Assembly (NCBI RefSeq): GCF_030817475.1
Contig: NZ_JAUSZJ010000002.1
Location: forward strand, 2,347,501-2,411,500
Origin: Streptomyces sp. V2I9
GTDB taxonomy: Bacteria > Actinomycetota > Actinomycetes > Streptomycetales > Streptomycetaceae
Reading direction: 5' to 3'
Length of the DNA: 64,000 nt
Shown: positions 40,532-49,605 of the stretch, piece after piece
Numbering within the stretch: position 1 is the first letter of the stretch
Layout of the letters: each line of letters opens with the position of its first letter
Notes under the pieces: generated by a model
Database searches by the model: none
What the model was told of the DNA's origin: nothing
Seen by the model: only the letters and a program-made list of their open reading frames with translations
Program-made: the position numbers and the translations under genes

Positions 40532-42202
40532 TCAGGCCCCGCCGGAGCCTCCGGTGCTGTCGTTGAGCTTCGAGATCCAGTCGGTGACCGTGCCGATCGC
40601 GTCGCCGATGGTTTCCCAGTAGCCCTTGCCCTGGGCCACCCAGTCCTGGAGGGCCAGGTCCCAGACGAGCCAGCCGGCGATGGTCAGGAGCACCACGGTG
40701 AACAGGCAGCCCTTGAGGCAGCCGAGGCCGGGGATGCGCATCGGGTTGGCGCTGCGCTGCCGCGGCGGGCGCGGCTCGCGCCGCGGGCGCGGGGCGGGAG
40801 GCTGCGGCTGCTGGGGCTGCGGTGCGTACTGCTGCTGGGGCTGGGGCGGCTGCTGGTAGCGCTGCGGCTGGGGCTGCTGTTGCTGCCGCTGCGGCGGGTA
40901 CTGCTGGGGCTGCGGCGGCGGCTGGCGGCGCTGGGGCGGCTGCTGCTGGTGCTGCTGCGGCGGCTGCTGGCGCTGGGGGCGGCGGCGCAGCGGGTCCTGG
41001 CTCGGGTCCAGGTACTGCACCTGGGTCTGCTCGTTGCGGTCGCGGGCCGCCTGGAGCTGCGACTGCCAGGGGTGCGGGCCGTCCGGCTGCGGCGGCCCGT
41101 CGGGGCGCTGGGGCACGGGCGGCATGACGGCGGTCGGGTCGGCGCCGGGCCCCCGGCCGGGTCCGCCCTGGCCGCCGGGTCCGGTCTGCGGGAGCACGCT
41201 GGTGGCCGCGGACGGGTCGAAGGAGCCCGCGTTGCTCGGCAGCACCTGCGTGGGGTCGGCCGCGCCCGGAGTGTCCGGTACGGCGGTGGGGGCCGGGTCG
41301 GGGGCGAGCAGGGCGCCGACGCCGTCGGCGGCGGCGATCTGCGCGGAGTTGGCGTGGACGCCGATACCGGCGGCGACCGTCCGCAGACCGCGGGCCAGGT
41401 TCTCGGCGCTGGGCCGCCGGTCGGGGTCCTTGCTCAGGCAGCGCTCGATGACCGTCCACAGCGGCGCGGGGACGGTGGAGGGACGGCGTGGCTCCTCGCT
41501 GAGATGCCGGTGCAGGACCTCCAGGGCGGTGCCCCCGGCGAACGGCGGACGACCGGTGACCAGCTCGTACAGCAGGATGCCGGCGCCGTAGACGTCGACG
41601 GCGGAGGTCTGCGGGCGGCCCTCGGCGGACTCCGGCGCCACATAGGCGGGCGTGCCGACGAACTCGTGGGTCCGGGTCAGGCCCGGGGAGTCGGCCAGCC
41701 GCGCGATGCCGAAGTCGGTGAGCATCGGGGTCATGCCGCCGTCGCGCTCGTCGAGCAGCACGTTGGCCGGCTTCAGGTCGCGGTGGACGACGCCGTCGGC
41801 GTGGCTGGCGGCGAGCGCGTCCGCGATCTGCGCGGTGAGCAGGGCGGCGGCGACCGGGGTGAGCGGGCCGTTCTCCCGGAGGTAGCGGTGCAGGTCGGGG
41901 CCGTCGATCAGGTCCATCACCAGGGCGAGGAGATCGCCCTCGACGACGAGGTCGCGGGTGCGCACGATATTGGGATGGGTGAGCCGCAGCAGGACGGACC
42001 GCTCCCGCAGGAACCGCATCACGACGTCGGCGTCGTTGGCCAGTTCCTCCTTGAGGACCTTGATGGCCACGGTCTCGCCGGGCTGACCCGCGACGGCTGC
42101 CTCGGCGCCCGCGGTCTCCCGCTGGCGGGCTCGCCAGACGGTGCCCGTGGCGCCGCGTCCGAGCGGCTCCTCGAGCAGGTACTTGCTGCCTACCGGCCGC
42201 AC
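40532..42202 (-). CDS. pkaA: Ser/Thr protein kinase with Gln/Pro-rich linker (PkaA-like)
   Basis: 556 residues. Kinase domain at residues 6-270 with LGRGATGTVWRARQ, VAIKVLKEEL, HRDLKPANV and DFGIARL. The linker of about 200 residues is Pro/Gly-rich and then, around residues 410-490, almost only Gln and Pro. One membrane helix follows (GCLFTVVLLTIAGWLVWDLAL) and about 35 outer residues. GTG 42202 has GGGAG upstream. Together with pkaB and the divergent FHA protein it forms a phosphorylation-related locus. Confidence 0.9.
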   Translation of the reverse strand: MRPVGSKYLLEEPLGRGATGTVWRARQRETAGAEAAVAGQPGETVAIKVLKEELANDADVVMRFLRERSVLLRLTHPNIVRTRDLVVEGDLLALVMDLIDGPDLHRYLRENGPLTPVAAALLTAQIADALAASHADGVVHRDLKPANVLLDERDGGMTPMLTDFGIARLADSPGLTRTHEFVGTPAYVAPESAEGRPQTSAVDVYGAGILLYELVTGRPPFAGGTALEVLHRHLSEEPRRPSTVPAPLWTVIERCLSKDPDRRPSAENLARGLRTVAAGIGVHANSAQIAAADGVGALLAPDPAPTAVPDTPGAADPTQVLPSNAGSFDPSAATSVLPQTGPGGQGGPGRGPGADPTAVMPPVPQRPDGPPQPDGPHPWQSQLQAARDRNEQTQVQYLDPSQDPLRRRPQRQQPPQQHQQQPPQRRQPPPQPQQYPPQRQQQQPQPQRYQQPPQPQQQYAPQPQQPQPPAPRPRREPRPPRQRSANPMRIPGLGCLKGCLFTVVLLTIAGWLVWDLALQDWVAQGKGYWETIGDAIGTVTDWISKLNDSTGGSGGA

Positions 42203-42674
42203 GTCATGCGCTCCCTGCTGATCGTGGTGCTCGCGGCCCACCGGGGCCCGAATGTTCCGGCCCACTGTAATGCCGCCGAACGGGGCGCAGGAGGCTCACG
42301 TTTCGAGGGAAGACGCGGGGACCGGACCGAAGGTTGCCGCACGGGTGGTTGAGGATCGACCGACGGTTCGATCATGCGTGCGGATTCCCGTCCGGCATAC
42401 GGCCACTACCCGCCCGAGAGCACCTTCGAGCGGCGGAATCCGGACGCGAGCGGGCACTTTTGCGCCCACAGCCGACCATTCAAGATCATGTGAAGGTGAC
42501 CGCCGGGGCGTGTTGTCAGCGGCAGGTGCGAGGATGCCTCCAGCACGGATCTGCGGATGCGGAGTCCCGCGGTCCGTGACGACCTGTACGGACGACGTGT
42601 CCGTGCCGGGTGGGGGGAATCACAGGGCGTTTCCCCTGCCGGGCACCCTCGCGCAGAAGGGACCGCTGACGGCG
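42203..42674. other. Divergent intergenic region, pkaA and FHA/EssC-like gene
   Basis: 472 bases with no supported gene; the frames through it do not look coding. It must hold both promoters. One dyad, GATCGA-N8-TCGATC at 42354-42373, is the only structure noticed. Confidence 0.45.
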
Positions 42675-45600
42675 ATGCAGATCCGGCTGACCGTCCTCGC
42701 GCCGCGCAGCGGCCAGACCCCGGCGCGCACCTGCGACGTGCTCGTCACCGCCCCCGCCGGGACGGCGCTGGCCGCCGTCGCCTCGCAGCTGGCCGCCGCC
42801 GTGTCGGGGCCGGAGAGCTCCCAGGGCGGCGGGGCCGTCGTGCTCTTCGCCGGGCGGGAGCGGCTGGACGGGCACCGCATCGCGCTGGGCGAACCCCCTC
42901 TGGTGGACGGCGCGGTCCTCTCGCTCCAGGTCCCCGGCGACGACGAGGCGACGGACGACCCGGTCCCGGCCCAGCTCCACGTGGTGGCGGGGCCGGACGC
43001 GGGCGGCGTCCACCTGCTGCACGGCGGGCAGATCCGGATCGGCCGCTCGGCCGACGCGGACGTCCCCCTCGACGACCCGGACGTCTCCCGGCTGCACTGC
43101 GCGGTGACGGTCTCGGACGACGGCCGGGTCTCGGTCGCCGACCTCGGCTCGACCAACGGCACCTCGCTGGACGGCGTCGAGGTGCGCGAGCGGCCGGTCC
43201 GCCTCGCCCCCGGCGCCCTGCTGCGGCTCGGCGAATCCGCCCTCCGGCTCGCTCCGGGCTCCCGTCCGCCGAGGCTGACGACCGCCCCGGACGGCGAGGG
43301 GCACCTGCGGGTGACCCGCGCCGAGACGGGCCACCCCGCACCGGGCCGCTCCGCCGGTACGCCCCTCGGGCCGGGCGTCCCCGAGCAGGACGGCCCCGCG
43401 TACGGCGCGTCCTCCCCCGGCTCGCCGTCCGCCGCCTCCCCCTTTCCGTCCCCCGGCTCCGCTCTCCCGCCTGCCGCCTCCGCCGCCTCGTCGCCCTCCG
43501 GTTCCGGGGCGTACGACTACGCGGAGTCCTGGCCGGAGCAGGCCGAGGCCGGGCCGGGCGGCGCGTCTCCGGGGCCCGGCACCCATGCGCGGGGCGAGCG
43601 GTTCGCCGGCGCCCCCGCGCCCCGACGCGGCATAGGCGCCTGGGCCAGGCGGCTCACGGGCGGCGCGAAGGGCGAGCAGGCGACGGGCCGGGAGGCGGGC
43701 GCCGACAGGTCCGCCGCACCCGACTCGTACGCCGCCTCCCGCGTCCAGGGCGCTCCTGGCGCGGCCCACGGATCGACGGTGCACGGCTTGGGCGCGGGCT
43801 CCCCCGGCTCTGCGGGCGGCTTCGACGCGGGCTCCCCCGGCTCTCCGGGCGGCTTCGACGATCCCTCCGGCGGCCCGTCGGGGTCCGGGCACCTCGCCTC
43901 CCCGGTCTCTCCCGGCTCCCCCTTCTCCGCCCTGCCGTCCGCCCCCGAGGGCACCTGGCCCGACCCCGCCGCCGTGCTGCTGACGGCGCTCGGCCCCGGC
44001 CCCCGACTCTGGGAGCGCCACCCGGACCACCCGGAGGCCCTGGTGGTCCGGCTCGGCACCACGGACCGGGCCGAGGTGCCCGCCGTGCCGGTGACGGTGG
44101 GGCTGCGGGAGGCCGGTTCGCTCGGGCTCGCCGGTCCGCGCGCCCGGCTGGCCGGTCTGGCCCGTGCGACGGTGGCCCAGCTCGCCGCGCTGCACTCGCC
44201 GTTCGACCTGGAGATCGTCCTCATCAGCACGGACCGCTCCCGCACGCTGGAGGAGCGGCGGCGCGAGTGGTCCTGGCTGGGCTGGCTGCCGCATCTGCGC
44301 CCGACGCACGGCCAGGACTGCCGGCTCCTCCTGGCGTACGAGCGTGAGCAGGCGGAGGCCCGTACGGCGGAGCTGGTACGCCGCCTCGACGAGGGCCCCC
44401 TCGGTCCGGGCTGGCCGCATCTGGACCGGGCCTCCCTGGCCGGGGCCGCCCGCGCCCACACGGGCCCCCACACGGTGGTCGTCCTGGACGGCGACCCCGG
44501 CACGGCGTTCCTGCGCGAGACCACGGCACGGCTGGCCGGGGCGGGGGCGGCGGCCGGCATCCATCTGATCTGCCTGGCCGACACCCCCGCCGCCTCCCCC
44601 ACCTCGCCGGTGGCCGCGACGTACGAGGCGGCCTGCCAGGCGTCCCTGGCGTTCCGGGAGTGCGGGGCCGTCGCCATGCTGAGCGGGGACGTGGCCACGG
44701 CGTTGCGCCTGCTGCGCACGGCGGGCGGGCAGGCCGCGGGACACGGCACGGTGGCCGCGGTGGACGCGGTGTCGGCGGCCTGGGCCGAGCGGTTCGGGCG
44801 GGCCCTGGCACCCCTGCGCGAGGAGGGCTCGGCCGCGCTGGCGGGCCGCCCCACGACAGCGGCTCTGCCGCCGTCGGCCCGGCTGCTGGACGAACTGGGC
44901 CTGGCCCGTGCCACCCCGGCCTCGCTGATGGCCCGCTGGGCGTCCACCGCGGAGGCCCAGCCCGGCGCCACGCCGCCGCGGGCCGTGGCGGCCTCCCCGC
45001 ACCGTTCGGAGCTGGACGGCGCGAGCTCGGGGCGCACCCTCAGCGCGGGTCCGCGCGTCGGCCCCCAGCGGACGGCGGCCTCATCCCCGCACCACGACTC
45101 CGTCCGCACGCCGTACCCACCGCTGGACACCCGCGACTCCGGCCGCACGCCGTACCCACCGCTGGACACCCGCGACTCCGGCCGCACGCCGTACCCACCG
45201 CTGGACACCCGCGACTCGGGCCGCACCCCGTACCCACCACTCGACACCCGCGACTCCGGCCGCACGCCCTACCTCGGCGTTCAGCGTTCCGCGCCGGGGG
45301 CGGGGGCCGGGCAGCGGCGCGGGGCCGACTCCTCCGCCGCCGGGTCCACCGGGGCCCCTGCGGCCGGCCGGCCCGTCCTCGTGCTCGGGGCGGGACCCCG
45401 CGGCCCCCTCAGCGTCGATCTCGCCGACGAGGGCCCGCACCTGCTGATCGAGGGCCCGCCGGGCAGCGGCCGTACCGAGCTGCTCCGGGCCGTCGCCGCC
45501 TCGCTCGCCTCCGCGGCCCGGCCCGACCGGCTCGGCATCCTGCTGGTCGACGGGTCCGGCGGTGAGCAGGGCGACCGGGGCGAGGGTCTGCTCCCCTGTA

Positions 45601-46427
45601 CGGAGCTGCCGCACGTCTTCGGCCACCTCGTGGCGTACGACCCGGTCCGGATGCGGGAGTTCGCCCAGGCGCTGGGCGGTGAGCTGAAGCGGCGCGCGGA
45701 GCTGCTCGGCGACCTCGACTTCGCCACCTGGCACGAGCGGCACGCCCGGCAGGAGGTCCCGCAGGAGGTCTCCGGGCGCGTGGTGGGCCAGCGCCCGCCG
45801 GTGGGCGCCGAGCGCCGGGGCGATCTGGACTCCCCGGCCACCGGCACCCTGCGGCTGCGCCCGGCCGCCGCCCGGCCCGCCGAACCGGGCGCGTCCCCAC
45901 TGCCCCGTCTCGTCGTCCTCGCCGACGACTTCGACGCGCTGGTCGCCCCGGCGCTCGGCTCCCCCGGACGGCCCGCCGCAGGTTCGGTGGTGCGGGCGCT
46001 GGAGGCCGTGGCCCGCGACGGCGGGCGGCTCGGGGTGCACCTGGTCGCCACCTCCGCGCGCCCCGACCGCACCGAGGACACCGAGCTGGCACAGGGGGCC
46101 CGTCTGCGCATCGTGCTGGACGCGCCGCTGCTTCCCCCGTCCCCGGACGAACCGGCCCCCGGCCGCGGCCGGCTGGGGCACCCGGACGGCCGGGTGACGC
46201 CGTTCCAGGGGGGCCGGGTCACCGGCCGCATCCCACGCACGGCGACGCTGCGACCCACCGTCGTACCGCTGGAGTGGGAGCGGATGGGAGATCCGCCGAC
46301 CCGGCGTCCGGTGCGGGAGCTGGGCAACGGGCCGACCGACCTGGCGCTGCTCGCCAGCGCGCTGGAGCGCGCTGCCCGCTCGGTGAACGCCGAACGCCTG
46401 CCGGCGCTCGTCCCGTTCACCTCCTGA
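42675..46427 (+). CDS. FHA-domain protein with EssC/EccC-like (FtsK/SpoIIIE) ATPase region
   Basis: 1250 residues. An N-terminal ubiquitin-like/FHA-like domain (1-100) is followed by an FHA domain (about 115-175: IGRSADADVPLDD, SRLHC, STNGTSLDG) that should bind phospho-Thr. A disordered Gly/Ser/Pro-rich stretch of 250 residues follows. Then come a degenerate FtsK-like part (VTVGLREAGSLGLAGPRARL, about 475-760), a repeat-rich linker with four RTPYPPLDTRDSG copies, and a second FtsK-like domain with Walker A GPPGSGRTELLRA, where Arg replaces the Lys, Walker B VVLADDFDAL and GVHLVATSARPD. Such proteins are the coupling ATPases of type VII secretion, but no EsxA-type gene is near. ATG 42675 (MQIRLTVLAP) chosen. 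Confidence 0.82.
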   Translation: MQIRLTVLAPRSGQTPARTCDVLVTAPAGTALAAVASQLAAAVSGPESSQGGGAVVLFAGRERLDGHRIALGEPPLVDGAVLSLQVPGDDEATDDPVPAQLHVVAGPDAGGVHLLHGGQIRIGRSADADVPLDDPDVSRLHCAVTVSDDGRVSVADLGSTNGTSLDGVEVRERPVRLAPGALLRLGESALRLAPGSRPPRLTTAPDGEGHLRVTRAETGHPAPGRSAGTPLGPGVPEQDGPAYGASSPGSPSAASPFPSPGSALPPAASAASSPSGSGAYDYAESWPEQAEAGPGGASPGPGTHARGERFAGAPAPRRGIGAWARRLTGGAKGEQATGREAGADRSAAPDSYAASRVQGAPGAAHGSTVHGLGAGSPGSAGGFDAGSPGSPGGFDDPSGGPSGSGHLASPVSPGSPFSALPSAPEGTWPDPAAVLLTALGPGPRLWERHPDHPEALVVRLGTTDRAEVPAVPVTVGLREAGSLGLAGPRARLAGLARATVAQLAALHSPFDLEIVLISTDRSRTLEERRREWSWLGWLPHLRPTHGQDCRLLLAYEREQAEARTAELVRRLDEGPLGPGWPHLDRASLAGAARAHTGPHTVVVLDGDPGTAFLRETTARLAGAGAAAGIHLICLADTPAASPTSPVAATYEAACQASLAFRECGAVAMLSGDVATALRLLRTAGGQAAGHGTVAAVDAVSAAWAERFGRALAPLREEGSAALAGRPTTAALPPSARLLDELGLARATPASLMARWASTAEAQPGATPPRAVAASPHRSELDGASSGRTLSAGPRVGPQRTAASSPHHDSVRTPYPPLDTRDSGRTPYPPLDTRDSGRTPYPPLDTRDSGRTPYPPLDTRDSGRTPYLGVQRSAPGAGAGQRRGADSSAAGSTGAPAAGRPVLVLGAGPRGPLSVDLADEGPHLLIEGPPGSGRTELLRAVAASLASAARPDRLGILLVDGSGGEQGDRGEGLLPCTELPHVFGHLVAYDPVRMREFAQALGGELKRRAELLGDLDFATWHERHARQEVPQEVSGRVVGQRPPVGAERRGDLDSPATGTLRLRPAAARPAEPGASPLPRLVVLADDFDALVAPALGSPGRPAAGSVVRALEAVARDGGRLGVHLVATSARPDRTEDTELAQGARLRIVLDAPLLPPSPDEPAPGRGRLGHPDGRVTPFQGGRVTGRIPRTATLRPTVVPLEWERMGDPPTRRPVRELGNGPTDLALLASALERAARSVNAERLPALVPFTS
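45105..45260 (+). repeat. Four tandem 39-bp repeats inside the FHA/EssC-like gene
   Basis: Units start at 45105, 45144, 45183 and 45222 and encode RTPYPPLDTRDSG; a fifth partial unit follows. Copies are nearly identical, with the last two diverging by a few silent changes. Confidence 0.9.
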
Positions 46428-46752
46428 GGGCGGACGCCCGTCCGGCTACGGCCGGTTCGGACCGTCACCGCCGGACCTCTTTCCGCGCTCGCCGCGTCCG
46501 CCCTCGGCCGGTCCGGCAGCCGCCCGCAGAGGTTCCGCGCACCGTTCGGACCGAGTCCGGACGGCACGTTCCTCACCTGCCCGCGGCAGGCTTCCGACAT
46601 GCCCTGACATGACGTCACGAGGCGATCACGATCGGCCTGTTGGACCCCATGGTGGTATTGCGGGGCCCGTTCGCCGGGCGTAGGACTGTGCGCACGGACG
46701 ACGTGGTCCGGGCACGTCGTGGCCGGGCCTGTCAGGAAGAGACGGGGCAGGA
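46428..46752. other. Intergenic region upstream of the second sugar ABC operon
   Basis: 325 bases, no supported gene. It should contain the operon promoter. A perfect TGACGTCA octamer at 46610-46617 and CGATCACGATCG near 46623 are possible regulator contacts; neither is assignable. Confidence 0.4.
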
Positions 46753-48111
46753 ATGCGCACAACCTTCTCGATACGCAGGACCGCGCTCGTGTTCGCGGCG
46801 GTCGGCGCTCTGGCGCTCACCGGCTGCGGAGGCGACGGCAAGAAGAAGACGGACGAGGGCTCCGGCAAGGGCACGGACAGCGCGTCCACGGTGAAGCTGC
46901 CGAAGCTGGACGGGGAGAACATCTCCGTCGCCGCGGTCTGGACCGGACCCGAGCAGGAGAACTTCACCAAGGTCCTGGACGAGTTCGAGAAGCGCACGGG
47001 CGCGAGCGTGACGTTCGTCCCGGCGCAGGACCCGATCATCAACTTCCTGGGGACGAAGATCGCGGGCCAGCAGCCGCCGGACGTGGCGATGATCCCGCAG
47101 GTGGGCGCGATCCAGCAGGCGGCCGCGAAGAAGTGGGCCAAGCCGGTCGGGGCCGAGGCGAAGGCCCAGCTCGACAAGAACTACGCGAAGGTCTGGCAGG
47201 ACCTCGGGTCGGTGGACGGCACTCAGTACGGGGTGTACTTCAAGGCCGCCAACAAGTCGCTGATCTGGTACAACGCCGCCGCGTTCGACAACGCCGGAGC
47301 GAGCGAGCCGAAGACCTGGAAGGACTTCCTGACGACGGCGGAGACGATCTCCGCCTCGGGCGTCACCCCGGTCTCGGTGGGCGGGGCGGACGGCTGGACC
47401 CTCACCGACTGGTTCGAGAACATCTACCTCTCGCAGGCCGGCCCGGAGAAGTACGACCAGCTCGCGCAGCACGAGATCCCGTGGACCGACCCGTCCGTGA
47501 AGGACGCGCTGACCTCGCTGGCCGAGCTGTTCGGCAAGCCGGAGCTGATCGCGGGCGGTGCGGACGGGGCGCTCCAGACCGAGTTCCCGGCCTCGGTGAC
47601 CCAGACCTTCACCGGAGGTGACCAGCCCAAGGGCGCGATGGTCTTCGAGGGCGACTTCGTCTCCATCAACATCGCGCAGACCGAGGCGAAGATCGGTACG
47701 GACGCCAAGGTCTTCCCGTTCCCGGCGGTCGGCGCGGACTCCCCCGTGGTCACGGGTGGCGACGCGGCCGTGGCGCTCAAGGAGACCAAGGGCGCGCAGG
47801 CGCTGCTGACCTGGCTGGCGTCGTCGGACGCGGCGAAGATCTGGGCCGAGGCGGGTGGGTTCATCTCCCCGAACAAGGGTCTGGACCTGAAGGCGTACCC
47901 GAACGACGTGCAGCGCACGATGGCGCAGGCGCTGATCGACGCCGGTGACGACGTCCGGTTCGACATGTCCGACCAGGCCCCGCAGTCGTTCGGCGGGACG
48001 CCCGGCAAGGGTGAGTGGAAGATCCTCCAGGACTTCCTGAAGAACCCGAAGGACATCGCGGGGACCCAGAAGGAGCTGGAGTCCGAAGCGGCCAAGGCGT
48101 ACAAGAGCTGA
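46753..48111 (+). CDS. Extracellular sugar-binding lipoprotein (second ABC operon)
   Basis: 452 residues, family 1 solute-binding protein. Signal peptide with basic start MRTTFSIRRT and lipobox ALTGC (Cys near 25), then a Gly/Lys/Asp-rich linker and the binding fold (ISVAAVWTGPEQENFTKVLDEF). The part from 320 to 430 includes GGDAAVAL, FISPNKGLDL and a Trp-rich end, as in alpha-glucoside binders of the AglE type; ligand is not certain. ATG 46753 has GGCAGGA upstream. Its stop is four bases before the permease GTG. Confidence 0.88.
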   Translation: MRTTFSIRRTALVFAAVGALALTGCGGDGKKKTDEGSGKGTDSASTVKLPKLDGENISVAAVWTGPEQENFTKVLDEFEKRTGASVTFVPAQDPIINFLGTKIAGQQPPDVAMIPQVGAIQQAAAKKWAKPVGAEAKAQLDKNYAKVWQDLGSVDGTQYGVYFKAANKSLIWYNAAAFDNAGASEPKTWKDFLTTAETISASGVTPVSVGGADGWTLTDWFENIYLSQAGPEKYDQLAQHEIPWTDPSVKDALTSLAELFGKPELIAGGADGALQTEFPASVTQTFTGGDQPKGAMVFEGDFVSINIAQTEAKIGTDAKVFPFPAVGADSPVVTGGDAAVALKETKGAQALLTWLASSDAAKIWAEAGGFISPNKGLDLKAYPNDVQRTMAQALIDAGDDVRFDMSDQAPQSFGGTPGKGEWKILQDFLKNPKDIAGTQKELESEAAKAYKS

Positions 48112-48115
48112 CGCC

Positions 48116-49501
48116 GTGACGACAGCGACCGCGGGAGGCGCCGGTGCGGCGCCTCCCGCCGACGAGACGAGTCCGCGCCCGTCCCCGGACCCGGAGAAGA
48201 AGCCGGGCCGCGGCGTGACGGGCACCCGCAGGGTCATCGCGGCGGCTTTCCTGCTGCCCTCACTGGTGCTGCTCGGCGCGCTGGTGGTCTACCCGATCGG
48301 CTACTCCGTCCACCGGTCCTTCTTCGACCAGGCCGGTACCGGTTTCGCCGGGTTCGACAACTACACGGCCCTGTTCACCGACGACACGATCCTCATGGCG
48401 GTGAAGAACAACGCGATCTGGGTGGTCTTCGCCCCCACGGTCGCCACCGCCCTCGGCCTGATCTTCGCGGTGCTGACCGAGCGCATCCGCTGGGGCACCG
48501 CTTTCAAGCTGATCGTCTTCATGCCGATGGCGATCTCGATGCTGGCGGCCGGCATCATCTTCCGGCTGGTGTACGACCAGGCCCCCGAGCGGGGCGTCGC
48601 CAACGCGGTGGCGGTGAGCGTGCACGACACGTTCAACGCGTCCGCCGGCTTCCCGAAGGCCCGCCCGCTGCCCGTGCACCCGCTGGAGAAGGGCGACGGC
48701 GGGACGTACGTGTCCAAGGAGCCGATCCGGGCGGGCGAGCCGCTGCGGGTGCCGCTGGTGGGCGTGGCCCCGGCGAAGATGCCGGGCGACGCCCGGCCCG
48801 CCCAGGGCTCTCCCGCGGCTTCCGGGGACGAGATCTCCGGCACGGCCTGGCTGGACTTCACCCGTGGCGGCGGCGGTAGGCCGAACGTCGTCGACCCGAA
48901 GGAGCTGGGGCTCAAGGGCCTCATGGTCGAGGCGGTGAAGGACGGGAAGGTCGTGGCCACGGCGACGGCCGGGGCGGACGGCGCCTTCACCCTGCCCGCG
49001 TCGGCGGACGGGGCCCGACTGCGCCTGCCGGCGGACAACTTCCGCGAGCCGTACAACGGTGTCGACTGGCTCGGCCCGTCCCTGGTGACGCCGGGGATCA
49101 TCGGCAGCTACGTGTGGATGTGGGCCGGGTTCGCCATGGTGCTGATCGCTGCCGGCCTGGCCGGTCTGCCGCGCGAACTGCTGGAGGCGGCCCGTGTGGA
49201 CGGCGCCAACGAGTGGCAGGTGTTCCGCCGGATCACGGTGCCGATGCTGGCGCCGGTGCTGGCGGTGGTCCTGGTGACGCTGATGATCAACGTGCTGAAG
49301 GTCTTCGACCTGGTGTTCATCATCGCGCCGGGCTCCTCCCAGGACGACGCGAACGTCCTGGCGCTCCAGCTGTACCGGTCCTCGTTCGGCACGGACGCGG
49401 ACCTCGGGATCGGCAGCGCGATCGCGGTGCTCCTGCTGCTGCTGGTGATCCCGGTGATGCTGTTCAACATCCGCCGGATCCGGAAGGAGGGGCGCCGATG
49501 A
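48116..49501 (+). CDS. Sugar ABC permease with large extracytoplasmic insert
   Basis: 461 residues, well above the usual 290-330. After three membrane helices (to about residue 155) there is an insert of about 165 residues before the last three. The insert ends in a segment that reads like a small beta-sandwich (EISGTAWLDFTRGGGG, KGLMVEAVKDGKVVATATAG, DGAFTLPASADGARLRLPAD), reminiscent of carboxypeptidase-regulatory-like or Ig-like folds. The EAA loop LEAARVDGANEWQVFRRI is near residue 350. MalF of E. coli also has a large outer loop that touches the binding protein. GTG 48116. The stop overlaps a micro-ORF start (ATGA). Confidence 0.87.
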   Translation: MTTATAGGAGAAPPADETSPRPSPDPEKKPGRGVTGTRRVIAAAFLLPSLVLLGALVVYPIGYSVHRSFFDQAGTGFAGFDNYTALFTDDTILMAVKNNAIWVVFAPTVATALGLIFAVLTERIRWGTAFKLIVFMPMAISMLAAGIIFRLVYDQAPERGVANAVAVSVHDTFNASAGFPKARPLPVHPLEKGDGGTYVSKEPIRAGEPLRVPLVGVAPAKMPGDARPAQGSPAASGDEISGTAWLDFTRGGGGRPNVVDPKELGLKGLMVEAVKDGKVVATATAGADGAFTLPASADGARLRLPADNFREPYNGVDWLGPSLVTPGIIGSYVWMWAGFAMVLIAAGLAGLPRELLEAARVDGANEWQVFRRITVPMLAPVLAVVLVTLMINVLKVFDLVFIIAPGSSQDDANVLALQLYRSSFGTDADLGIGSAIAVLLLLLVIPVMLFNIRRIRKEGRR

Positions 49502-49605
49502 CGGGTCACGCCCGCCCCGTACCGCCTCCCGGCCGGGGGTCCGGGGGTCGCCACCCGGAAGAACGCAGCGACATCCGCCGGATCCGGAAGGAGGGACGCC
49601 GATGA
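49467..49605 (+). repeat. 35-bp direct repeat, two copies 104 bp apart
   Basis: The sequence around ACATCCGCCGGATCCGGAAG, running on to GCCGATGA, occurs at 49467-49501 (end of the first permease gene) and again at 49571-49605 (start of the second), with one mismatch. It carries the ribosome site GGAAGGAGG and an ATGA. The 69 bases between the copies look unrelated to either gene. Confidence 0.9.
49498..49605 (+). CDS. Micro-ORF of 35 codons between the two permease genes
   Basis: ATG 49498 overlaps the first permease stop and has the strong GGAAGGAGG site; the frame ends at 49605, overlapping the second permease ATG as ATGA. Its last ten residues (IRRIRKEGRR) repeat the C-terminus of the first permease because of the 35-bp duplication. 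It would couple translation of the two permease genes. A product with its own function is doubtful. Confidence 0.35.
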   Translation: MTGHARPVPPPGRGSGGRHPEERSDIRRIRKEGRR

